Origin: Fen-999 sp035505955
Lineage (GTDB): Bacteria; Pseudomonadota; Gammaproteobacteria; Burkholderiales; Rhodocyclaceae
DNA: 7,784 nucleotides
Direction: 5' to 3'
Assembly: GCA_035505955.1 (NCBI GenBank)
Contig: DATJQH010000013.1
Coordinates: 1-7,784 of the forward strand
The notes under the pieces were generated by a model. That model searched no databases. It was not told where the DNA came from and was given only the letters and a program-made list of their open reading frames with translations. The position numbers were made by a program, and so were the translations under genes. Shown here one piece after another: positions 1-5,308 of this stretch. Every line of letters begins with the position of its first letter. The stretch's first letter is position 1.

Positions 1-104
1 AGGGGCGCCAATTCAGGCGTTGAGCGCATCCACGGCCTCTGCCGGTCGCGATTAATTCCGCCGGCTGCCACTGTCATCAACGAGCGCGTTGCAGGAGGTC
101 GCGG

Positions 105-167
105 ATGGCGACACGACGCGGGCGCGGAATGGCGAAAAACCCATGCCGTCAAATGTTTAGAACCTGA
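105..167 (+). CDS. Possible 20-residue Arg-rich small ORF
   Basis: An ATG at 105 is preceded by AGGAGG at 93-98 with a 6-nt spacer, which is nearly ideal for initiation. The frame runs 20 codons to a TGA at 165-167 and encodes MATRRGRGMAKNPCRQMFRT, with six arginines and one cysteine. It shows no attenuator-type run of one amino acid and no family I recognise. It lies upstream of the palindrome and the putative -10 box, so it would be outside the transcript started there. It could be a small protein, the remnant of an older gene, or a chance ribosome-binding site in GC-rich DNA. Confidence is low. Confidence 0.2.
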   Translation: MATRRGRGMAKNPCRQMFRT

Positions 168-187
168 CCGGATTTGTGGGCTTTGGC

Positions 188-203
188 TAGGCAATTGTGC
201 CTA
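188..203. promoter_or_regulatory. Perfect 16-bp palindrome, candidate operator
   Basis: TAGGCA-ATTG-TGCCTA is a perfect inverted repeat with 6-bp arms around a 4-nt centre. It lies about 115 bp before the V4R start. Its centre (195.5) would sit at -41.5 if transcription began at about 237, 5 nt after the CATAAT box. That is the usual position of a class II activator site. The repeat is seen directly; its use as a protein-binding site is inference, and I do not recognise the cognate regulator. Confidence 0.4.
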
Positions 204-226
204 TCGCGAACTTCCGCAATCGGAGC

Positions 227-232
227 CATAAT
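227..232 (+). promoter_or_regulatory. Candidate -10 box (CATAAT)
   Basis: CATAAT matches the sigma-70 -10 consensus at 5 of 6 positions. The bases 16 to 18 nt upstream (around 203-210) do not resemble TTGACA. If this is a promoter, it probably depends on an activator, perhaps bound at the palindrome 188-203. The resulting leader to the V4R start would be about 80 nt. Confidence 0.25.
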
Positions 233-305
233 CCGAATCGACAGGCGAAAACGCAGCAGATTGAAGCAGCGAGCTCCGTTTCATTACGGAATGCAACGCC
301 ACAAT

Positions 306-311
306 GGGAGG
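306..311 (+). promoter_or_regulatory. Ribosome binding site that sets the V4R start
   Basis: GGGAGG lies 7 nt before the ATG at 319. It overlaps the other in-frame ATG at 304, which has no Shine-Dalgarno of its own. The start at 319 (MDDATRK) is therefore preferred over the five-residue extension MGGNN. Confidence 0.7.
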
Positions 312-318
312 TAATAAC

Positions 319-858
319 ATGGACGACGCAACACGCAAGTACAGCTTCTCCTGGGGATTGCTCGGCAACCTCGACGAGGGACGCCCGAACCTTGGCCGCA
401 TGACGCGCGTCGAGGTCTATCGGTTGATGCAGTTCTGCTTCCGCGATGTCCTGGAGAAGCAGTACGGAACCGAGAAAGCCGATGAGCTGTTCTACAACGC
501 CGGGTACCTCGCCGGTGGACACTTCTACGACCACGTGATCGGCAAGGTGACGGACCTTGGCGAGTTCGTGCGCAAGCTGCAGGACGCGCTGAAGGAAATG
601 GCGATTGGCGTGCTGCGCGTCGAAGAAGAAGACCTCGCGCACGGCCGCCTGATTCTCACGGTAGGCGAAGACCTGGACTGCTCGGGCCTGCCCGAATTGA
701 GTTACGAAATCTGCACGTACGACGAGGGCTTCATCGCAGCGCTGCTGGAATCGTTCTCAGGCCTGAAATTCAAGGTCAAGGAAGTCGATTGCTGGTGCAC
801 CGGTGACCGCACCTGCCGCTTCCTCGCCACGGTGGAGGCCGTTCCCGCCGCTGCATGA
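319..858 (+). CDS. Stand-alone V4R (4-vinyl reductase-type) domain protein
   Basis: This 179-residue protein is essentially a single V4R domain (PF02830-type small-molecule-binding fold). That fold is also found in the BchJ family and in the sensor module of phenol/xylene activators such as DmpR, MopR and XylR. Seen: an N-terminal helical part, the AGYLAGGHFYDHV segment (residues 61-73), and a C-terminal cysteine cluster with C121, C132, C158, C160 and C166 in VDCWCTGDRTCRF. C132, E155, C158 and C166 have the same mutual spacing as the four zinc ligands I recall for MopR (C155, E178, C181, C189), so a structural zinc is likely. There is no signal peptide, membrane segment or output domain. 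The stop overlaps the histidine kinase start (ATGA), so the protein is probably the ligand-sensing partner of that kinase. The ligand is unknown; an aromatic or hydrophobic compound is inferred only from the family. The domain call is firm, the sensory role inferred. Confidence 0.85.
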   Translation: MDDATRKYSFSWGLLGNLDEGRPNLGRMTRVEVYRLMQFCFRDVLEKQYGTEKADELFYNAGYLAGGHFYDHVIGKVTDLGEFVRKLQDALKEMAIGVLRVEEEDLAHGRLILTVGEDLDCSGLPELSYEICTYDEGFIAALLESFSGLKFKVKEVDCWCTGDRTCRFLATVEAVPAAA

Positions 859-2042
859 CGACGCTGTCAGACTTGCTTCGTGCTCTCGCCGCGGGCGATA
901 TCCCGCGCGAGGTCCCGGCCGATTGCGAATATCGCGAAGAGGCCGGGTTGCTGGTCGAGTACCTTGCGGAGTTGTCCCGGTTCACGCGGGCGATGGCGGC
1001 CGGCGAGCTTTCCGCGACCCTGTTGCGGCGGGGATCGCTGGCAGGCTCCCTCAAGGGCCTGCACGCCAACCTGCGTCACCTGACCTGGCAGACGCAGCAA
1101 GTGGCCGCAGGCGACTTCACACAGAAGGTCGACTTCCTCGGCGAGTTCTCGGTCGCCTTCAACAGCATGGTTGCTGCGCTCGCCCAGGCGCGCGACGACT
1201 TGGTTACCAAGAACAAGGAACTGGCCGTCGCCTACAACGACCTCAAGGCCGCAGAGGCCCAGTTGCTGCAGCAGGAGAAGATGGCCTCGGTCGGCCAGCT
1301 TGCGGCCGGCATCGCCCACGAGATCAACAATCCCATGGGCTTCATCATGAGCAACCTCGGCACCTTGGCTAACTATGCGAGCGCGTTGCAAGAGTACGTG
1401 AAGGACGCCGATCTCCTCGCTGCGAAATACGGCGAGACCGAGAAGAAACGCCTGGCCGAGTTGCGCAGCATGCTCGACGTCGACTTCATCTTCGAGGACA
1501 CGCCGACGCTGATCAACGAGTCCACCGCGGGCGCCAAGCGCGTGCGCGATATCGTGCAGACGCTGAAGAGTTTCTCGCACGTGGACGAGGCCGAGGTGCA
1601 GCAGATCAACATCAACGACTGTGTGCGCAGCACGGTCGAAACCGCCGCCGCGACGCTGCGGGCCAAGGCCAACGTCATCACCGAGTTCGGCGAGTTGCCA
1701 CTGCTGAACTGCCGCCCGCACGAGTTGAGCCAGCTCTTCCTCAACATGCTGGTCAATGCGGCACAAGCGATCGACACGAAGGGCGAAATCCGCATCAAGA
1801 CAGGTGTCGCCGACGGTGCCATTGTCGTGTCGATCACCGATACCGGTTGTGGCATACCGCCCGGAATCATCGGCCGCATCTTCGAGCCGTTCTTCACCAC
1901 GCGCGACGTGGGCAAGGGCACCGGGCTCGGGCTGTCGATGTGCTATGACATCGCCAAGAAGCACGGTGGCACGATCGACGTGCAGAGCAAGGTCGGCATC
2001 GGCTCCACCTTCACCGTCAAGCTGCCGCTCGCCGGCGTCTAG
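855..2042 (+). CDS. Soluble sensor histidine kinase with HAMP-like N-terminus
   Basis: This 395-residue kinase has all catalytic boxes. The H-box GIAHEINNP puts the phospho-acceptor at H155, the N-box is around N297/N301, G1 is DTGCGIP (329-335), the F-box is FEPFF (343-347) and G2 is GKGTGLGL (353-360). Residues 1-115 contain two HAMP-like stretches (AGD/AGE/AGDF turns near 13, 50 and 86), and about 116-142 is a coiled-coil linker. No transmembrane segment or PAS, GAF or receiver domain is visible, so it should be cytoplasmic and take its signal from a partner. Between the H-box and the second dimerisation helix lies a charged extension (about 165-235), as in kinases of the HEINNP/LKSFS type. 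The start is the ATG of the ATGA overlap with the V4R gene. The nearest GGAGG (834-838) is 16 nt away, so translational coupling is likely. The cognate response regulator is not in the window. Confidence 0.92.
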   Translation: MTTLSDLLRALAAGDIPREVPADCEYREEAGLLVEYLAELSRFTRAMAAGELSATLLRRGSLAGSLKGLHANLRHLTWQTQQVAAGDFTQKVDFLGEFSVAFNSMVAALAQARDDLVTKNKELAVAYNDLKAAEAQLLQQEKMASVGQLAAGIAHEINNPMGFIMSNLGTLANYASALQEYVKDADLLAAKYGETEKKRLAELRSMLDVDFIFEDTPTLINESTAGAKRVRDIVQTLKSFSHVDEAEVQQININDCVRSTVETAAATLRAKANVITEFGELPLLNCRPHELSQLFLNMLVNAAQAIDTKGEIRIKTGVADGAIVVSITDTGCGIPPGIIGRIFEPFFTTRDVGKGTGLGLSMCYDIAKKHGGTIDVQSKVGIGSTFTVKLPLAGV

Positions 2043-2064
2043 AGTCAGCCCTCGCAGGACGCCG
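2033..2064. terminator. Inverted repeat across the convergent stop codons
   Basis: CGGCGTC (2033-2039) and GACGCCG (2058-2064) are perfect 7-bp complementary arms around an 18-nt loop. The loop contains a further GAG/CTC pairing (2042-2044 with 2051-2053). The structure spans the kinase stop on the + strand and the acyltransferase stop on the - strand. There is no T-tract on either side, so it is at best a weak or Rho-assisted bidirectional terminator. Confidence 0.25.
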
Positions 2065-3205
2065 TGCGGTAGGGCAGGTGCAGCGCCATTTCGTCCTGAT
2101 AGGCCCGCATGCCGGCGTCTTCGCGCGCCACGTAGCGCGCCACCGCCTCGCGCATGTCGGGATCGGCGATCCAGTAGGCCGACCACGTCGATACGGGCTC
2201 GAAGCCGCGTGCGATCTTGTGCTCGCCCTGCGCGCCCGGCTCGAAGCGCTGCAGTTCGTGCTCGATGGCGTATTCGATGCCGGCGTGGTAGCACAGCTCG
2301 AAGTGCAGGCCCGGAACGTCAACTTCGGTGCCCCAGTGGCGGCCGTAGAGGGCTTCGTCGTCGCGGTAGCAGATCGCCGAGGCGACCGGCCGCTCGCCCT
2401 CGAAGGCGCAGAACACCACCATGCGCTTGCCGAGCGAGGCGCCAACCGCGCGGAAGAATTCGAGCGAGAACGACGCCATGCCCCCGAGCCGCTCGAAGGT
2501 GCTGCTGTAATGGCGGTGGATGGCCCGCCACAGCAGCTCGTCGATATCGTCGCCATGCCGCACCTCGACGCGCAGGCCCGCATCGGCGACCGCGCGCCGC
2601 TCGCGCTTGAGCTTCTTGCGCTTCGCGGCGACGAAGCTCTCAAGGAAGTCGGCGAAGTCCCGGTAGCCGCGATTGAACCAGTGGAATTGCACGCCGCGCC
2701 GCAGAAGCAGGCCCGCGCCGGCCAGCGGCGCGCGGTCGCGCTCGCGCACGAACAGGCATTGCCAGTTCGATGCCCCGAGCGCCACCGTGCGTTCAATCGC
2801 CGCCTCGATCAATGCTGCGCGAACCGCCATGCCGTCGGCGCTGCGCGCTGCCAGCAAACGCGGCCCCGGTGACGGCGTAAACGGCACGCCGGTGACGAGC
2901 TTGGGATAGTAGGCCAGCCCCGCCTGCCGCCAGGCCGGCTCCCAGTTCCAGTCCGCCGCGAAATCGCCATACCAGTGGTGCCGTGCGTAAAGCGGGAGGA
3001 AGCCGGCACAGCGGCCGTCGGCCTCGCGCAACGCGATGTGCATCGGCTGCCAGCCCAGCGGGCCGCGTCGCGTCGCGCACTGCTCCGCGGCGCCCAGGAA
3101 CGCGCGGTCGACGAAGGGGTCGCCCTCCGTGTCCAGCTCACGCCACTCGTGTTCGGCGAGGGCGGTGGCACCCGCATGGTGCACTGTCTCAGGCATGGAT
3201 GACAT
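2045..3205 (-). CDS. FemAB-like GNAT-fold acyltransferase (DUF482 family)
   Basis: This 386-residue protein belongs to the FemAB-like/DUF482 family (PF04339), annotated as GNAT N-acetyltransferases or peptidoglycan-related proteins. Seen: the N-terminal DPFVDRAFL segment, a basic stretch KRKKLKRERR (about 195-204), the HWGTE and LHFELCYHAGIEYAIE segments, and the family signature FEPGAQGEHKIARGF (about 321-335) followed by a conserved tail. The length is usual for the family and there is no signal peptide, so it should be cytoplasmic. The substrate is unknown; aminoacyl or acyl transfer is known only for distant Fem relatives. The ATG at 3205 (MSSMPETV) is chosen because the preceding codons in this frame do not look protein-like. 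The ATG at 3196 is equally possible, as neither has a clear Shine-Dalgarno. It converges on the histidine kinase with a 2-nt gap and is otherwise a single gene. Confidence 0.88.
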   Translation of the reverse strand: MSSMPETVHHAGATALAEHEWRELDTEGDPFVDRAFLGAAEQCATRRGPLGWQPMHIALREADGRCAGFLPLYARHHWYGDFAADWNWEPAWRQAGLAYYPKLVTGVPFTPSPGPRLLAARSADGMAVRAALIEAAIERTVALGASNWQCLFVRERDRAPLAGAGLLLRRGVQFHWFNRGYRDFADFLESFVAAKRKKLKRERRAVADAGLRVEVRHGDDIDELLWRAIHRHYSSTFERLGGMASFSLEFFRAVGASLGKRMVVFCAFEGERPVASAICYRDDEALYGRHWGTEVDVPGLHFELCYHAGIEYAIEHELQRFEPGAQGEHKIARGFEPVSTWSAYWIADPDMREAVARYVAREDAGMRAYQDEMALHLPYRTASCEG

Positions 3206-3230
3206 GAAGGCCAATGGTCCGCATGTGCAC

Positions 3231-3236
3231 ATTATC
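3231..3236 (-). promoter_or_regulatory. Candidate -10 box for the acyltransferase gene
   Basis: On the minus strand this reads GATAAT, 5 of 6 matches to the -10 consensus. It lies 25 nt before the ATG at 3205. The bases at the -35 distance (minus-strand ACGCCG) do not match TTGACA. If real, the transcript would begin near 3224 with a leader of about 20 nt, in agreement with the start chosen at 3205 or 3196. Confidence 0.2.
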
Positions 3237-3354
3237 GTCACGCCATGCCCACACGGCGTACCACCGGGGCTGACTTTTCGCTGGTGCCCCATCGGAACTA
3301 TTGATCCGCCCCGCCGTCGAACATTACGTCATTGCCAACAGGTGCTTCGTCACC

Positions 3355-3361
3355 AGGAGGT
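3355..3361 (+). promoter_or_regulatory. Strong ribosome binding site before a GTG start
   Basis: AGGAGGT is a full anti-16S match and lies 7 nt before the GTG at 3369. It shows that the downstream secreted protein starts there and not at any upstream in-frame ATG. Confidence 0.75.
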
Positions 3362-3368
3362 AGGTCGC

Positions 3369-3794
3369 GTGGGGTTCGAGCGTCAGCGCAGCGGCAGACA
3401 GCTGATCGCGGCAGCCCTGGCGGCGCTCCTCACGGCCGGTCTGGCATTGCCGGAAAGCGGTTGGGCGCGCGACGATGCGCGCTATGCATCCGTCGCGATA
3501 CTGTCTCCGCAGGAGCAGGCAACGGTGCACAGCGACAACGACATGCTCGCGATCGACGTGGCCGTCGAGCCGGCGTTGCGCGCACGCAACGGCGACAACC
3601 TGATGCTGCTGATCGACGGCGCCCCCGTCGCGACGCAACCCGGCAACCGGTTCGTGCTGGCAAACGTTGTGCGCGGTGCCCATTCGGTACAGGCGATCGT
3701 TATTGGCCGCGATGGACAACCACTAGCCGCCTCGCCGCCGGTCACCTTCTACATGTGGCACGCCTCGCGGCTTTTCGGCAACCGGGCTCCATGA
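3369..3794 (+). CDS. Small secreted protein with an Ig-like beta domain
   Basis: The GTG start after a full Shine-Dalgarno gives a 141-residue protein. Residues 5-10 are basic (RQRSGR), 11-27 are a hydrophobic Ala/Leu core, and a signal-peptidase site fits near residue 33 (SGWA|RDD), so it is probably exported to the periplasm. The mature part (VAILSPQEQATVHSDNDML, then LMLLIDGAPV, VRGAHSVQAIVIGRDGQPL and PPVTFYMWHASRLF) has the strand pattern and wording of the Ig/FN3-like domain seen at the C-terminus of many proteobacterial DUF4124 proteins. The DUF4124 part itself is absent. No catalytic residues and no cysteines are visible. The function is unknown; a binding or structural role is plausible from the fold. 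The gene ends 15 nt before petA and probably shares its transcript. It is transcribed divergently from the acyltransferase gene. Confidence 0.8.
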   Translation: MGFERQRSGRQLIAAALAALLTAGLALPESGWARDDARYASVAILSPQEQATVHSDNDMLAIDVAVEPALRARNGDNLMLLIDGAPVATQPGNRFVLANVVRGAHSVQAIVIGRDGQPLAASPPVTFYMWHASRLFGNRAP

Positions 3795-3809
3795 TTCGGC
3801 CGCATCGCG

Positions 3810-4400
3810 ATGGACGCCCTTGACGACACGCTGGAGCGGCGGCGCTTCCTGATCGCTTCGACGGCGGCTGCCGGCGGCGCGATCCTCGGTGCCACCGCCT
3901 ACACCTTCCTCGACAGCATGGCCCCGAGCGCGCGGGCGCGCGCCGCGGGCGCGCCGGTCGAGGCACGCGTGGACAGGATCGAACCGGGGGCGCTCACGGT
4001 CATCGGCTGGCGCGGCATGCCCGTCTGGCTGCTCCATCGCAGTCCCGATATGGTCGCGACGCTGGCCGGCCACGACCGCCTGCTCGCCGATCCGGGCTCG
4101 GCCGATTCCGAGCAGCCGCCCTATTGCCGGAACACCACGCGGTCGATCCGGCCCGAGATGTTCATCGCCATCGGCATCTGCACGCACCTCGGCTGTTCGC
4201 CGACGCTGCGCTTCGGCGGCGACACTTCGGATCTCGGCGCGGACTGGCCCGGCGGCTTCCTGTGTCCGTGCCACGGATCGAAATTCGACCTTGCCGGACG
4301 CGTCTTCAAGGACGTTCCGGCGCCGACGAACCTCGTCATTCCGCCGCACCACTATCTGGATGAAGCGCGGCTCGTGGTCGGCGAAGAGACCAATACCTAG
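3810..4400 (+). CDS. petA: Rieske iron-sulfur subunit of the cytochrome bc1 complex
   Basis: This 196-residue protein has the two Rieske boxes, CTHLGC (124-129) and CPCHGS (152-157). C124, H126, C152 and H155 are the expected [2Fe-2S] ligands, and C129 and C154 would form the stabilising disulfide. A twin-arginine-type start, RRRFL (10-14), leads into a single hydrophobic segment (about 14-34) that should anchor it in the membrane with the cluster on the periplasmic side. The insert between the boxes and the tail PAPTNLVIPPH fit ubiquinol-cytochrome c reductase Rieske subunits (EC 7.1.1.8), and the length is usual. In the complex it passes electrons from ubiquinol to cytochrome c1. Oddly, petB (cytochrome b) and petC (cytochrome c1), which normally follow directly, are absent: the next gene is a FliD-like protein. 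It may be a second copy or a displaced petA. The Shine-Dalgarno is weak, so coupling to the gene 15 nt upstream is likely. Confidence 0.93.
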   Translation: MDALDDTLERRRFLIASTAAAGGAILGATAYTFLDSMAPSARARAAGAPVEARVDRIEPGALTVIGWRGMPVWLLHRSPDMVATLAGHDRLLADPGSADSEQPPYCRNTTRSIRPEMFIAIGICTHLGCSPTLRFGGDTSDLGADWPGGFLCPCHGSKFDLAGRVFKDVPAPTNLVIPPHHYLDEARLVVGEETNT

Positions 4401-4413
4401 ATGGCAGAGGCAA

Positions 4414-4419
4414 CGGAGG
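4414..4419 (+). promoter_or_regulatory. Ribosome binding site that sets the FliD-like start
   Basis: CGGAGG lies 5 nt before the ATG at 4425. The ATG at 4401, directly after the petA stop, has no Shine-Dalgarno nearby. The start at 4425 (MADYTVTP) is therefore preferred. Confidence 0.6.
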
Positions 4420-4424
4420 CAGCC

Positions 4425-5231
4425 ATGGCCGACTATACGGTGACACCAACGGCAGCGATTCTGGCTCCCTACGCCTCGGCTCAGATCAGCGCGCTGGGCA
4501 CCGCTCCCGCTGTGGCCGCACCCGGCCTGCCAGGTCTCGCGGGCCTCGGCGGCGCGTCGACGTTGGTCGAGCTTTCCAGCACCGGCCAACTGCTCGCCGC
4601 AACCGACGCGTACCGGAGTTCGCTTGCGGATCTGCGGCCCGGTTCCTTCACGAGCGGATTGGGCCAGAACTTCGGCCCTGACTTCCCGAGCCTGGCCGCC
4701 GAGGCACAGAACTTCGTCGACGCGTTCAACACCCTGCAGGGCAACCTCGCCCGGCTGCAGAACGCGCCGGGCGCCGGCAATACGGCAACGCTCGCCGCGC
4801 AGTTCGCGCAGAACCTGAATGCACAGACGCAGGCGCCACTCGTGACGCAAACTGCCAGCGCCGACCAGCCCACAAGCCTCGCCGACATCGGCATCACGCT
4901 GCAACCCGCCGTGCTCGGGCTCGGCAACACCCTGAGCGTTGACCTCGAAGCCCTGCAGGGGGCATTCCTGAACGATCCCAACGCCCCATTCGCGCTGCTT
5001 GCGCAGGCGGTCGATTCCTTCGGCAGCGTCGCGTCGGGCTTCGCCGCGACCGGGCAGCAGACGGCCACACTCGGCACGCTCGCTGCGTTCGACCTCACCA
5101 ACACCTCGCTGTGGCTTCCCGGGCTGCTCGATTTGCTCACCGTATCGTCCTTCAACAACGGCAGCGCGACCACGCTCATCCAGCAGCTCATGGCGCTGAA
5201 CGAATTCAACCTGGTGTCGACGCTCACCTGA
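4425..5231 (+). CDS. Orphan protein with FliD C-terminal-like signature
   Basis: This protein of 268 residues is not assigned to a named family. Its middle resembles the C-terminal domain of the flagellar cap protein FliD. AQNFVDAFNTLQGNLARLQN (about 94-113) fits the FliD helix that opens with vnaFvdAYN. LADIGITLQ (about 152-160) followed by LSVDLEALQGAFLNDPNAPF (about 171-190) fits the FliD pattern of an LxDIGIT strand, GTLSLD, then a helix ending in (D/N)P. The first 80 residues are Ala/Gly/Pro-rich, and the last 60 are hydrophobic and Asn/Thr-rich. It has no lysine, cysteine or histidine and only three arginines, a composition like that of exported filament proteins. No Sec signal peptide is visible. 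FliD is normally much longer and carries N-terminal D0 and D2/D3 regions that are missing here. No flagellar gene is nearby; petA lies upstream and a lipoprotein hydrolase downstream. The start at 4425 follows CGGAGG; one at 4401 would add eight residues. The function is unknown. Confidence 0.75.
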   Translation: MADYTVTPTAAILAPYASAQISALGTAPAVAAPGLPGLAGLGGASTLVELSSTGQLLAATDAYRSSLADLRPGSFTSGLGQNFGPDFPSLAAEAQNFVDAFNTLQGNLARLQNAPGAGNTATLAAQFAQNLNAQTQAPLVTQTASADQPTSLADIGITLQPAVLGLGNTLSVDLEALQGAFLNDPNAPFALLAQAVDSFGSVASGFAATGQQTATLGTLAAFDLTNTSLWLPGLLDLLTVSSFNNGSATTLIQQLMALNEFNLVSTLT

Positions 5232-5257
5232 TGCCATCCCCGCCGATGGGGCGATTG

Positions 5258-5280
5258 CGCGGACAGGGTTAGACTCCGCG
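5258..5280 (+). other. Hairpin and TAGACT box between the FliD-like and lipoprotein genes
   Basis: CGCGGA (5258-5263) and TCCGCG (5275-5280) form a perfect 6-bp stem with an 11-nt loop containing TAGACT (5270-5275), a -10-like hexamer. The octamer GCGATTGC occurs at 5251-5258 and again at 5278-5285, flanking the hairpin. No T-tract follows, so it is not a standard terminator, and no good -35 lies upstream. It may be an internal promoter or operator for the lipoprotein gene. Confidence 0.25.
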
Positions 5281-5308
5281 ATTGCACTTCGCCAACCGGG
5301 TCCATCCG

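Larger units (their letters stand above)
1..318. other. Non-coding region upstream of the V4R/kinase operon
   Basis: I see no convincing gene in this 318-base stretch. A short minus-strand reading that ends at a TGA at 13-15 has a protein-like tail (PAEAVDALNA) but meets an in-frame TAA 12 codons upstream, so it is not an intact gene. The region does hold a 20-codon ORF with a good Shine-Dalgarno (105-167), a perfect palindrome (188-203) and a CATAAT box (227-232). It is therefore probably the regulatory region of the downstream operon. Confidence 0.6.

Noticed and set aside
13..51. Minus-strand C-terminus-like peptide PAEAVDALNA ending at a TGA
   Set aside because: An in-frame TAA lies 12 codons upstream, so no intact gene can end here. 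A degraded gene end remains possible but cannot be shown.
183..199. Sigma-54-like site (TTGGCTAG, then TTGTG)
   Set aside because: The -24 GG is present and the spacing is right, but the essential -12 GC is GT. The match also overlaps the palindrome, which may explain it.
867..2294. Minus-strand open frame of 475 codons
   Set aside because: It is antisense to the histidine kinase, whose catalytic boxes are all intact on the + strand.
3269..3301. Sigma-70-like pair (GCTGAC / AACTAT) before the secreted protein gene
   Set aside because: The spacing is 21 nt and the -10 matches at only 3 of 6 positions.
3036..3368. Upstream in-frame extension of the secreted Ig-like protein
   Set aside because: It overlaps the start of the divergent acyltransferase gene and would bury the signal peptide. 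A full AGGAGGT precedes the GTG at 3369.
5236..5251. CCATC/GATGG or CCCC/GGGG hairpin after the FliD-like stop as a terminator
   Set aside because: The stem is only 4-5 bp and no T-tract follows.
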